Source of the DNA: Stictocephala bisonia
Lineage: Eukaryota > Arthropoda > Insecta > Hemiptera > Membracidae
Direction of reading: 5' to 3'
NCBI GenBank assembly: GCA_035578905.1
Contig: JAQJVL010001121.1
Location: 124,001 to 188,000 of the forward strand
DNA length: 64,000 nucleotides
Shown here: positions 31,834 through 43,653 of the stretch, one piece after another
How the letters are laid out: every line of letters begins with the position of its first letter
How positions within the stretch are numbered: position 1 is the first letter of the stretch
Translations under genes and position numbers: made by a program
The notes under the pieces: generated by a model
What the model saw: the letters and a program-made list of their open reading frames with translations, nothing else
Told to the model about the DNA's origin: nothing
Database searches by the model: none

Positions 31834-33726
31834 TTATATTTTATTCCGTGTTATTCACTGATTGTTGTTCAACAACCCTCCCCCCTAGCCCACTGACCCA
31901 GATTTAGATTGTTGATAGAGTCTTAAACAGTCGGAACCCCCATATTCGATTATCAGATGATTTACCAACCGAATCAGCTGTTCCTAGTTACACAAGTCAC
32001 CTGGTCAACACCCAAACACTCGGGGACAATTCTGGGGTAAACAACTGCACCCTGAATTCGTCTGCTGTTCTGGTCCTTTGAAGGTCTGTTTGGTCGATGG
32101 AATATTTGTAAATCGAGTCTCTGGTGAATTCGGCCCCCGGGGGGCGTGTACCGGTAAACAAACACGGCCCGAAGTGACTTGTATCACTTTGATGGAAGGG
32201 TGGCGAAGACATTTCTGTTTATGCTGAAATTCAACGCTACAAATGCAACAGATTTGAACAATAGCAAATAACTCTCACTGATAAATACACATCTTACACA
32301 GAGGATTGTAGTGGTTAACAATAGAATGTCAGCAACACAAGGCAACAGTTTTATAAACTACCGATTTATATGTAGCCAACGTACTTTCAGTAAGGTTAAC
32401 AAGTGAACGTCACACAACACAATTTTACGAATATTACAATAACTGTACGAAGTGCACAAATATTATGGGTTTTCCTTTGTGGACCCTTAAGGGAGGTAAA
32501 GGTGGTTACTACTACGTCATGAATTATTGTGAGTGTGGTTTTATTTTTAATCTTTAATTAACTAAATTTTATAGCAAAAATTTACATTTTATTACGTGAA
32601 ATAGTTCCTTAACTAACTCTCTGTCATATTGATTAATGTGGTTTTCCTTTTTTTATAATAAGAACATAATTTGTTAGATGATTAACAAATGTACGTGTAA
32701 ATCTGATTATCTCTGGTAAAATCCCGAGAGGTTCACCTAAATTTAGATTAATTATTTGAGATCATTGCGACATACGCTTCATGTTACACAACATTCTCAG
32801 GAATATATGTCAACCATCTACCTCATATTCCATTAAACTAAAACCTTTAACAAAGTCGGTTTTAAGAATTGGCTCCAAAGGATCCGGACTTGCAAAATCT
32901 GTAATCTCAGTCAAATTAGATATTATTATTAAGTTAATGACCCTTAAAGTTTGGCATCTATGGAGATCCTGATGCCCCACTAACCCGCGCCTTGCCTTTA
33001 TATGCCTTTGGAGTCCTCGTGTATTACGACTTTTGAGTTTATAAAAAACAAGCTCTTGATCTGAAAGTGTTAAGTATAATAGTACAAAAATACCACATAG
33101 TATAATATTTAATAATAAATACATTTAAAAAAACAAAACAGTACACATTTCCTTGGTTTAACATGGCCAAAGGTTAATTTGGAACGAACAAGTAAATAAA
33201 ATAATTTCTAAAGTAAATTCAGGAATATATGCAGTGTATAGAATATATTTTTTTCGTATTAATAAAACAATTTATCATGTATACATTTATATATATACAA
33301 AAATGTCATATGGTATTTGATTCTATGGCTCAAACAGTAAACAAAATTTTGATCAGTACTTACACTAAACAAAAAAAACCATAAGAATGCGGTTTTATAT
33401 TATATAGAAGAATTGATAAAACAAAAAAGATGACTTGTGGAGAGGAGAATTAATTATTAATTAAAAAAAAGAAAGAGACGAATCAAAATACTGTAATACG
33501 TTCCATTTACCTGATACCTGAGCTCTTCAACAAATCTATTCAAAATAATTAGTAGGAATATGCAAAAAATCTATCTTGTATTTACAATATTAGTATGTGT
33601 ATAGTATTATTTATGTATATAAAATTGTAAATAGGTAAATAAATACGTTATAATACAGAAACTACATTTATTATGTAAGAGTAGACATTACACCTAACCT
33701 GGAATTTCGCTATGTGGTATTAACTT
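31834..33726. other. Non-coding, no gene seen
   Basis: AT-rich apart from a GC-richer stretch at 31870-32220 with overlapping short minus frames that look like chance. Nothing recognisable. Confidence 0.35.
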
Positions 33727-33958
33727 GCCGGCGTGGTGGCTCAGTGGCTTCGGACTGTGGAGGGCATTGTCCAAGGTTCGAATCCCCACTGTGCCAACGG
33801 TCAGTACTTCACTCGTTGAAAAAAGTTGACGCACAGTCATGTAGGGCCATGTCACCTGGCGAGTAAAGTTAAAAAAACATTATCATAAAGATCCCATAAG
33901 AAGAGATCTAGGTAACCTGTTGCTGAAGCTAGGTGTGTGTGTGTGTGTGTGCGTGTGT
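33727..33958 (+). mobile_element. tRNA-derived SINE
   Basis: It opens GCCGGCGTGGTGGCTCAGTGG, with an A-box-like TGGCTCAGTGG, and about 40 bases later has the B box GGTTCGAATCC, the arrangement of a tRNA-derived pol III promoter. The non-tRNA body ends in a GT microsatellite (33932-33951). It is not a functional tRNA, because no complete cloverleaf is evident. Confidence 0.75.
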
Positions 33959-34766
33959 TTTTTTTATTTATTTATACAGAAGTGGAAATGCGTTTACGCA
34001 TTCCAGGCAGAGGCCCATAGTTGTTATTATTGGTGATGTTATTGATTATAGTAGTTATTTGCCTGGATATGTGAGACTCGACGCAGTGTCGTACTAAACT
34101 TGACACTAGCGCCCATACTCACTAAAACCACTCCTGTCTTCTGGCCTCTAATCCCCCACGGAAACCGCCGTCTAGGCATTACATCGCGGGGGGAGGAATT
34201 AGCTATCGCTATTCCTTCGGTGACTAAGGTGTTGTTTCTACCTTCCTTCTAAGTTCTAGCTTTTGCTCTTCTTCTTTCTATGGAACGCAACTCTGTAAGT
34301 ACTTCCGTAGCGAATGCACTTGTTGCATTCCAGGCAGTTTCACTTGATATCATTTCTTCTACTATCGTCTCTGGTTTGATTCTCTTGTTGAGGATCATTT
34401 CTAACTTTTCACGTTCTTGGCTGAAACGAGGACACTCAAAAAACACATGCTCCACATCTTCAGCGACTCCTGGACAGGACGGACACTCCGGGGAATCATC
34501 ATGCTTGAAGCGGTGAAGATAAGCTCGGAAGCAACCGTGTCCCGACAACATCTGTGTGAGATAGTAATTGACCTCTCCATGATTTCGGTTCAGCCAGCCG
34601 ACTATCTTCGGTATAAGACGGTACGTCCACCTGCCTCTCTCTGCAGCATCCTATTGGTGCTGCCATCGTGCTATACTATATTGTCGCTCTTCAGTTCTCA
34701 GTTTATCAGGACTAAGTGAGGTCGTCCTCTTTCGATGGTACAGAGCCCGTCGTTCTTCGGCTAGGA

Positions 34767-34768
<2 letters not shown>
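33958..34768 (-). pseudogene. R1/LOA-like non-LTR retrotransposon 3' fragment
   Basis: The minus strand from 34768 reads through RWQ, then GRWTYRLIPKIVGWLNR, then LTQMLSGHGCFRAYLHRF, then CPSCPGVAEDVEHVFFECPRF and a basic end at about 34252. The C-x-x-C...H-x(4)-C zinc-knuckle-like tail and the GHGCFRAYLHRF signature are those of I/R1/LOA-type elements. One stop lies before DAAERG. The 3' region ends at an A-rich tail (T-run at 33958-33970). The 5' edge coincides with the start of a GT microsatellite. Confidence 0.8.

Positions 34769-34846
<78 letters not shown>
34769..34846 (+). repeat. (TG)n microsatellite
   Basis: About 39 TG dinucleotides followed by imperfect GCGTG variants. Confidence 0.95.
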
Positions 34847-34850
<4 letters not shown>

Positions 34851-35258
34851 CTAGCGTGCTTGCGTGCGTGTGGGCGGGCGGACGACCAAACTGCCACCAC
34901 TTCTGCTTGGTGACGAGTTGATAGACGAAATTACGACTTTCATCCCAACCTTGTTTTCGCTAAGACCATGACAATGTGGCTGCAGGGTGCTACTTCGGAG
35001 AAAGACCGGCAGATGGCGCTGTCTTCCATCTATTGTGTCTTCGGTCACACTCTGTCGACTTCTGCCCTTGCCTGTGACCTGAAGGCGAGTAAACACCTCA
35101 ATCTGGTCCAGACCTAATTGAGAAACAACCAGCAACACCTGTCTTTCCTCGGGTGATCGCTGAATCTCCGCTGGGTTTGTCTGATTGTACCATAACCGCA
35201 CAACAGCCTGTATCAAAATGAATATTGATTGAGAAGTTTTATGATAGATGTCAAACAA
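34851..35258 (-). other. 135-codon minus-strand frame, possible host exon
   Basis: The frame is not low-complexity. Its most protein-like part is AVVRLWYNQTNPAEIQRSP followed by VLLVVSQLGLDQIEVFTRLQ (about 35080-35208). On the minus strand, TTTGATACAG precedes it like a splice acceptor and CTTCAG|GTCACA follows as a weak donor. I recognise no family. It could be a short internal exon or a chance frame. Confidence 0.3.
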
Positions 35259-35690
35259 AAGTTGATCGTCGGCTGAGCGTGGGAATTCAGGCTAGAGAAA
35301 ACACTAGGACAATTGGTGGTTCGGAGTCCACATAAATTTGTATCGATTATAGTTGGCTATCACTGGGTTATTATAATACTAGTTTATCCCAGTCAAGTAT
35401 CACAATTATGTTTATGGGTGGGTGGATGGGTATCAAGGGGTTGGCTACTGTACATTAAGGGTGGATCAATATATTTATGGGTGGGTGAAAGTTCATTATT
35501 ACCATACGGTTATGAGTGGGTCAGTAAAAGGGGTTGAGTGTGCATACGAATCAAAGTCGTATATCTGCAGGGTGGACGGGTGGGCAAACCTTATACAACG
35601 TAGGCGCCTGTGAATATTACTGTTTGTGGTTTGAATACATACACTAATACACTACAACTCAATAACCCTTTAGTATCTGCTTGGAAGTTA

Positions 35691-36134
35691 ATGTCTTAGT
35701 GAAATCCTTATATAGTCTATATATATAATGTCTTAGTGTAATCCTTATATAGTCTATATATATAATGTCTTAGTGTAATCCTTATATAGTCTATATATAT
35801 AATGTCTTAGTGTAATCCTTATATAGTCTATATATATAATGTCTTAGTGTAATCCTTATATAGTCTATATATATAATGTCTTAGTGTAATCCTTATATAG
35901 TCTATATATATAATGTCTTAGTGTAATCCTTATATAGTCTATATATATAATGTCTTAGTGTAATCCTTATATAGTCTATATATATAATGTCTTAGTGTAA
36001 TCCTTATATAGTCTATATATATAATGTCTTAGTGTAATCCTTATATAGTCTATATATATAATGTCTTAGTGTAATCCTTATATAGTCTATATATATAATG
36101 TCTTAGTGTAATCCTTATATAGTCTATATATAAT
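35691..36134 (+). repeat. 37-bp tandem array, 12 copies
   Basis: The unit begins ATGTCTTAGTGTAATCCTTA and ends with TAGTCTATATATATA; copies start at 35691 + 37k (k = 0-11). The last unit passes directly into a Helitron-like 5' end. Confidence 0.95.
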
Positions 36135-36800
36135 ACGCGAAGCCATTTATTACTAAAACGCAACTTCTCCCTCATTTCTTGACCATTTTTAACGTTTGAA
36201 GTGTCAAAACATTTCCCCCTATTTTTAGTTGTGCATAAAGGCATTTATTTTTCAATATTTCCTCTTTGAAGGACACGGGAAGTCCTCAAAGTACGTTTCC
36301 GGCCATAAGAATAACAAGGAGAGATTTTAATTAGGTAACAGCAGTTAAAATGTAAATACTTGTGCATTCCAACATACATACCGAAGTTTAATGTATTTAG
36401 GCGTTATAGATATCATAATTTTAGTTAGAAAGAGTAAGTTTGTATTCAGTGGGAGTTTAGGTTGATCTTTCTATACAAACTAATGTATGTTTATCTGTGG
36501 CTTGATCTGTTTGTCTTTTATGTAGGCTACTAATTCACCATTCATCCTATCGTCATTTCTAATGAAGCTTATTTAATTTCCCCAGGCAAAGTTTTTAAGC
36601 GTGGTTATTTCGAATCCGATTGTAGAGTTCTAACACACTAGCATTTAAAGTTTCAATGGTAATCTAATGGCTTTAATATATTTATTTAATTAAAAACTTT
36701 ACACCTGATTATATAAATTAATTGGCATACGATTTTTTTACTTGATATCGTTTACCTACTTATATTCATGTACAATCTATTCATGCAACGACGTAAATAA
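36126..36800 (+). mobile_element. Helitron-like element, second family, copy 2
   Basis: The start TCTATATATAATACGCGAAG resembles a Helitron 5' terminus. The body shares CTCATTTCTTGACCATTTTTAA, TCAAAGTACGTTTCCGGCCA and TTTCAATGGTAATCTAATGG with 31200-31620. No clear CTAG 3' end was found, so it may be truncated by the following retrotransposon. Confidence 0.5.
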
Positions 36801-36869
36801 ATGTTACGAAACATTCCACACATTGTTTAGTGAAATAGTTGTTAGAAATGTATTAGTTAGTAATAATAA

Positions 36870-38810
36870 CAGTAATCTAAGTAAAGCTGAAATTCTAAGT
36901 CCATAGATAACTAGTAACATTCTAAATAAACTTAAAAAAAGAGAAAGGTTGTATAAAGTACAAAAAAGGAGACCGTATGATTTAGTTTTTAAACGGTATT
37001 ACGATTCCTTTTGTAATACCCTAAAACTTGATACTGTATAGACAATACCAAGAATAATTATTATACTAATTTGATAAATAATTGTAATGGGGATAATAGT
37101 CAACAAAGGAAAATTATAAATCAATTGACAGGTTGTGAAAACAGTAAAAGTGTAAGCAAATTAGAGGACGGGGAATGTATAAGTGATCCGCAAACAATTG
37201 CCGACACAATAAACACCCACCTTATCGAACTTGAGAATTTCACTGATAACAATAGCCAGGCAGCGACTCAAATTCATGACAGTCCAAATCTACCACATTC
37301 CTTCTTTAGCGATAGAACAAATGAACGGGAAATTTTAAGGATTACAAAAATTTTAAAAATAAAAAATCCACTGGCTTTGACAGAGTACCAGTTGCTTTAA
37401 TTAAGCATGTTTCAGAGATCATTGCTCCAGTTTTAACTTACATTATAAATTTAAGCTTTTCTACTGGCGTTTTTCCCGAATTACTAAAAAATAGTATAAT
37501 TGTACCAATTTTGAAAAAGAAAAATTCCTACAATATTGATAATATACGCCCAATTAGTTTATTATCAGTTTTTCTAAAATAATTTAAAAGTGTATGAAAT
37601 TAAGGTTAATCCATTATCTTCACTCGATAAATTTTCAACATGAAGCTCAATTCGGTTTTACAAAATCTACTGAGGATGTTTTATTGAATTATGTCAACAA
37701 CATTTATTTTAGTTTGAATGAAAACATGAAAACATCAGGTTTATTTATTGACTTTAGGAAGGCATTCGATCTAGTTGACCACGACATTTTGATAGAAAAA
37801 ATGGAATCTATTGGTATCAGGGTTGTGGCAAAGCAGTGGTTTCAGAGTTATCTTAGTGGTAGGGTCCAACAGGTTAAAATACAAGACAATTTAAGCGCCC
37901 TGCTTGTTATAAAAAGGGGCGTTCCTCAGGGTGCTGTACTCTCAGCAAATCTCTTTATAATTTTTATTAATGATTTACTAAAGCAACACTTTATTTGACG
38001 AATAAGTGGATTTTCAGATGACATCGCTTTTAACTATAAAAACAAAAACAAACAAACTGTATATTCGGAAATGAACAAAGACTTGATAACTCTGAGAAAC
38101 TGGTGTTAATAATAAAATGATAGTTAATGTTTCAAAAACTAAATTTATTAATTTTGGTTACAAGAGCTTTAATTTTGACTATCCATTATATTATCACTCT
38201 ATTGACTGTAAGGGTAGTACTGGATGTAACTGTGTACCAGTTGAAAAGGTTGACAGTTTCAAATATTTAGGGGTCTATCTTGATGAACGTTTATGTAGGA
38301 AGAAACACATATTACAATTGCACAGACAGATTAAATTTAACGTTAGAAAATTCTTCTTTTTAAGAAACTTTTGTCACACACAACTTTTAATTTCTCTATA
38401 TTATGCCTTAATTCAGTCTAGATTGCAGTACGGAATTTTATGCTGGGGAGGAACTTATAAATATCTCATCAATAATTAAAAAAAATCTCAAAATAAATTT
38501 ATTAATTTAATTCTTAAGAAAAATAGACAAGAACATTCTTTTCCTTTATATTGTCAAACGGGTTATTTATTGACATATTATTGACATATTTATTGACATG
38601 TTCCTTTATATGCCTTTACAACATTTGTTTATTTTCAAAACACTAAAGCAATTTTATATAAGGAGTGGAAATAGAGGTTCAACCAGGGTGCGTCCTGAAC
38701 TTAGAAGCAACATTCAAAGACTATTCATAAAACCGAAAGTTAATAAATTTTTCTTCAGGCACTCTTATCTATATCTTGGACCATTAAGGCCGAAAGCCGA
38801 AATAACGTGA
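36870..38810 (+). pseudogene. Jockey/CR1-like non-LTR reverse transcriptase
   Basis: The plus strand holds the pre-RT linker (KKRERLYKVQKRRPYDLVF, about 36935), then RT motif A (LFIDFRKAFDLVDHDIL, about 37740-37790), motif B (KRGVPQGAVLSANLFIIFIND, about 37912-37975), a degraded motif C with FSDD (about 38013) and the post-RT region (FKYLGVYLDERLCRKKH, LYYALIQSRLQYGILCWGG; 38260-38455). Frames change near 37400, 37594, 38000 and 38110, and there are several stops, so it is inactive. No endonuclease is visible upstream, which indicates a 5' truncation. Confidence 0.85.
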
Positions 38811-40065
38811 GAATATCGAGTGATCGAGTGGCGTAGTAGTTGAGTAAAGCGCACAGGGGTGTTCTCTAGTAGAATACGAATTTGTCTAGGGCTGTAAAAT
38901 TTACGGGGTGACTTTTGCATGTATATATATATATATTATAAAATCATCAATAACCAAACACGTGCATACATCGAGGAGCCATAATTAAATTTAAGGAACA
39001 AACGACTCCGGATTGACTAACAATGTATCAGAACAAGAAATGAAATGTGTATTGTTTTAGGGACCAGAACTTGAAATTTGTTCAAAATATTAATGAACAA
39101 GTGATGAAAAAATGGCCATTTAAGGAATAAACGGCTTCAAATTGAGTTAAAACTCATCAAAACAAGTGATGACAAGTTGGCCATTTTTCATCTCGTCAAA
39201 TTTCATCGGGGATTCCACACCTCATTAGCTTTTGGTGAGATCCGCCCAAACCACCCCCCAACACCCTAACTTGGGAAGTAATCAATCTCTACATTGTACT
39301 AAACACGACAAGATGACGTACAAAAACTGGCATAAATCGCGACCGCAGGTGGTGAGAGATGGCACGGGTGTGAGCAGCTGTGTTCGGACTGTCCGAAAAG
39401 GAAAATAATGACGACTTTCTGGGGCGTGACAAAGAAAACTAATCTCAGACAAGCCGCGCGTGTCCGTCCCGTTGGTCCACGCAACACAAGTGGCCCAATC
39501 AAGACGGGTGGACGATGTAATGGTTTCCCCCAAGGATCAATACTCGGACTACTGCTGTTTTTACGTTTTGCACATAAACCACGTGTAAACTTAATATCAG
39601 AAGCAAGGTAACTAAAACATACGGTAGGTATATCGCGCATCTTCCCCACAACTTTCCAGTTAGCATGACATCAAATGGGCAAAGTGGCAGCTCCATGGAA
39701 CAAAATGGAAACCTTGAGAACTGGACAGTTCAGTTTTTTTATAGTTTATTTTTAAAAAGTTTTAATTTGAACCAGAATTAAAACTTTTAACTTGGAGTGA
39801 GGCAAATATATTTTGTAATAAATATACTTAAACAATAACAGAAATCTTCCAACAGACTGCCACGTTTAGCTTAGTAACAATATTCAAGAAAACTTTTATT
39901 TTATCTTGCATAATGTATGTCGATTAGTATTTTTTATATAGTTAATTTTGTTATCAATTACAGAAACAAGTATGTGCAATTATACATAAAAAATTTTTTT
40001 TAAAAACTGTAATTTAGAAACACACAATTTTTGTGTATTTTTAGTAGATTTTAAGAACTATAAAA
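38811..40065. other. Mostly non-coding; small RT remnant inside
   Basis: The tail of the RT element fades near 38940 (TATATATATA). A diverged repeat with AAGTGATGA and TGGCCATTT occurs twice at about 39095-39190. Confidence 0.35.
39408..39611 (+). pseudogene. RT motif-B remnant
   Basis: The frame contains NGFPQGSILGLLLFLRF (about 39519-39570), close to the RT motif-B consensus GVPQGSILGPLLFL. Flanking residues are not recognisable, so this is a very short or highly diverged RT fragment. Confidence 0.5.
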
Positions 40066-40069
40066 TATA

Positions 40070-40262
40070 TTTTATCATACAGCAAATATTATTGAAATTC
40101 CTTTCATTAGTCAAGTGTTTTACAATGTCTTAACAATCTTCTTCCAAGCTCCTTGTTTCCATATATTTTACCATACAGCAAATATTATTGAAGTTCCTTT
40201 CATTAGTCAAGTGTTTTACAATGTCTTAACAATCTTCTTCCAAGCTCCTTGTTCCTATATAT
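40070..40262 (+). repeat. 96-bp direct duplication
   Basis: Two nearly identical copies beginning CATACAGCAAATATTATTGA at 40076 and 40172. Confidence 0.9.
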
Positions 40263-41010
40263 TTTTCTTTTCATTTGCCTTGTTTTAGTTGTAGATTTTA
40301 TTCTTAGCAATGAATTTGTCCGTACAAAACAGGAGATTGCATAGCCGTTCACATTTTTATGATTACTTTTGATAAAGCAAACATAAAAATGTTTAGTTTA
40401 AGGTGCCAAAACTTCTCTGTTTCAGTTTTAAATATTCTGGTCCATGAATGGCAATGAATTCTTGTTCCATAGTTTGCTCATTACTGAACCAATCTAGTGT
40501 TGGATTCATTAAAGATCCCTTTGGTATTGCTGCAAGCTAGTCAGGGTTATTACTAGGACACAGACCAGTTGAAAAAACCGTACTCAAAAGTGGTATTCAT
40601 ATTTTGCTTTTCACTTTGTATGCAACGTAGCATCTTCATCAAATCTGAATTTTCTTACATAATTCTATGTTCTTTTTAGATATACCATTTACAAACTGCT
40701 CTTCTGATGTATTTTTATTTATATCTGATAACATCGCAATATTATTAAGCAACAACCCCCTCTTCACTGTGATCGGAGAATCCTTCTTGAATTAATTACG
40801 TTCACGCATATTGTGCATAATTTATCAGCATCTATTGAACAATTTTGCTTTTTATCACAATACTAGTCATCGATGTCTTTATTCTTTGTGACACAGCAAT
40901 TGCTGAGGGAAGGTCATAAAACCTGCCAAAACCCTGAAGTAATGAAAATGATGACTTCTAAGTGTCTTCATTGTAACTTAATGTTATAATATATCTGAAT
41001 CCTTCCTTTG
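40263..41010 (-). pseudogene. Possible decayed coding sequence, unrecognised
   Basis: Minus-strand translation gives protein-like blocks in shifting frames: EGFRYIITLSYNEDT (about 40965-41010), SSFSLLQGFGRFYDLPSAIA (about 40900-40960), NKNTSEEQFVNGISKKNIEL (about 40670-40730) and LAAIPKGSLMNPTLDWFSNE (about 40470-40545). They look like remnants of one coding region with frameshifts and stops. I do not recognise a family. Confidence 0.3.
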
Positions 41011-41373
41011 CCAAGTTATTGAGAAACACTTGTACACTACAAATAGAGATAAGGAACCTAATCTGAAGGACTTTTCATTAAGTTTTGATATTAGGGAATT
41101 CTTGAAATTAACACAGCAAAGCCATTATTTACTATATTTACAATATCTGCTATGTAAGCCTGTTCTGGAAACATGTATTTTACTGATGAAGCTATTGTTC
41201 AAGAGAGAAACTCAGCAGCTTTACGGACATTTTGTCTTTCAGTACCAGCTACAAGAAGATGGATTAATTGACAATTTATGAGGATATTTTAGTCATCCTT
41301 CTTGAGAATTGAAAAGTATTCCAAAAACATCTTTCTTAATTATAGATAGTTTTCCATCTGGACGACTGTTTAT

Positions 41374-41535
41374 TTGTTTTTATTTATTTATCTTAAGACG
41401 AAATACATATCTCAAGACGCCGATCGTCAAGATATGATTTCGAATGAGTGCGATGAGTGAAGATGAACAAGTGTAGTCTGAGTTCGACTTAGCTCAGAAT
41501 GCAATATTTATTAATAGCCCAATAGCCAAGGCAAC
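41374..41535 (-). mobile_element. SINE copy 3
   Basis: The minus strand carries ATCTTGACGATCGGCGTC and CGCACTCATTCGAAATCATA, matching the body of the 23295-23555 SINE. Confidence 0.6.
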
Positions 41536-42650
41536 TATGGGGCCTAAAGCTTTACGTGGAATCCGTACAACGTAGTGTTGGTCTGATATTCAGCTAACTG
41601 ATAAGTCTGACACTCAGTTCTCTTCCCTACACAACATCTGCACCTTGATTACCATCCAACATAGACACCCCAGACTTCTCTAATAGTGTCCACGTCGATG
41701 GCAACAATTGAGCGGTCGCCGTGTCGGTATTGAGGACCGAGGATGGAACCTATCTCCTACAATCTCCCAAGCACTTTGTCACCAAGTGACTGGGTTACAG
41801 CATTGCACCACCAGTGGTCCAAGAGGTTTTTCGTATCAGCTATACCATATGAGGTACATCACTACTCTACTCACACATGACGTTCTTCATCATTTGAATT
41901 CGTAAGGCTAGTTTATTTCAGTCCTACTTACAAATCTTAAACAACATCCTATTTGAGACTCCCGAGTCATAAACCAATATTATAACAGGGAAACCAGTTT
42001 CGCTATACTTTACTTATCATATCATGAAGCAAATGTTTTTTCTATTGATTGATTAAAGCCGTAAAATACTAGCTATCTCAATTGTTCTACCAAACTTCTT
42101 ACAAAAGCTACTTTGACGCTATCAAGCGAACTTTAGTTATTACAATAATTTTAATTCTTTCATCGATACTGTCATAGCTCAAATCTGGTTTTAACTTCAT
42201 ATCATCAAAAGATAAAACAAAATTAATTTTAAATAAAAAAAAAAACATAGAAGAATGGACCTTTAAAATGTTAAAACTGATCTCTTTATAAAGCCAGGTG
42301 TTACTACTATTGGACCCAAAAGACGTTTGATGGTTATATTGGGTAGGTTTTCAAACTTTCCTAACTGGAAGGTTAAAAGCATAATTTTAGTTTTTGCTAA
42401 TTGTAGTTACTGTGTCGTTTATTTGTAATCGTTTTAAAATTTAATTTTTTGTTTTAAACATTATAATTCTTTGTTTACTTCTGACCTTTTTTCAAGGTGT
42501 GACAGTACTACGGGGTTTCACTGCCCGCTAAGAAGGAAGGTAAGAATCCTTCTTTTTAATTTCTGTTTCTTGTAGAAGGGAATTATTTTTTCCTTTCGCT
42601 AGTTTTAGCACTTTTACTTTCTTTCATTAGAAGTTGGAACAGAACAATAA
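41536..42650. other. Non-coding, no gene seen
   Basis: AT-rich, with no recognisable frames or repeats. Confidence 0.35.
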
Positions 42651-42654
42651 ACCG

Positions 42655-42825
42655 TCTGCTCATTTGTCATTGGGTTATTCATTAATGACACTTTCTAAGG
42701 AATAGTCGGCCTTAGGATGTAACAATAACTACATTCGCTCATCAACACTCATCACACTCATTCGAAATCCAAACTAGCCCATATCTTGATGATCGATGTG
42801 TTACAAATAAATAAATAAATATATT
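42655..42825 (+). mobile_element. SINE copy 4
   Basis: The body CATTTGTCATTGGG, AATAGTCGGCCTTA, CATCACACTCATTCGAAATC is followed by an (AAAT)n tail. Confidence 0.65.
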
Positions 42826-43650
42826 AATGTTCATATTGTTAATATCTCCCTTGAAATATCTTTCAAAATAATTTATATCAAAATGTTCAAAACCAATAGG
42901 AGCATTGTCATCGTTCAATTTATCAGCACGTTTGCATGAATGCATCCAGGCATCATACTTTCGGGAAAGAATGAAGTGAAGTATTGCCTTTGTTAAATTA
43001 TTTTACGCTATTCTAACAACCAGCGATTGAACAGCAGAGCATAATTGTTATCATATGTTCAATTTTATCGTGCAAACAAGCACAAACACATCAAATTACT
43101 ACAACACTAAGCACTGCAACAAACTGTGTTTTTTTTTTTTTTTAAGCCAGTGGAATTTTTGTACGATTATTCCAACGTTATTACGGGACAATGGTACAAA
43201 CCCATCAATCTGAATTTAGATTTGAACTCGTGACCCTCTGCATTGAAGTCACGTGAGCTAAAAGGCTAGCAAGAGGCCCTATTTTTAAATATTTCTAGTT
43301 GTTTTTCTTCAACCTCCACTTTAGTGTCACTAACACTGACCATTTGTATACGTAATGTAAAATGTTTTCAACAATATAGATAACTTATCAATATTTTACC
43401 GCTTTGGCAATTTTTAAATAACTTGCATTATAAAAATGATAACACTTAATTTAGTTTACGTAAACCAATTTTAGGCGGTTGTTACATTTTCTTCGTTTTC
43501 GATAGAGTTAGACACATAACCAATTAGAGACTTTTGTACAAAGTAATTTAAAACTGTAGGGTAATTGTTTTGACATGAAGGCATAAAGACTATTACAAGG
43601 TAGTAATGAGTTCTCGAAAAATGTTAACCGTATAAAGCTCATCATTCAAT
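42826..43650. other. Non-coding, no gene seen
   Basis: AT-rich, with a T-run at 43127-43142. No gene or repeat recognised. Confidence 0.35.
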
Positions 43651-43653
43651 GTG

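Noticed and set aside
31974..32212. Three overlapping 60-71 codon minus-strand frames
   Set aside because: They overlap in different frames, lack recognisable motifs and are explained by a locally GC-rich stretch.
33727..33800. Functional tRNA gene
   Set aside because: A- and B-box-like sequences are present but no complete cloverleaf or anticodon stem is evident. It continues into a SINE body.
34716..34913. Val-Cys-rich frame at 34.7-34.9 kb
   Set aside because: It is a translation of the TG microsatellite.
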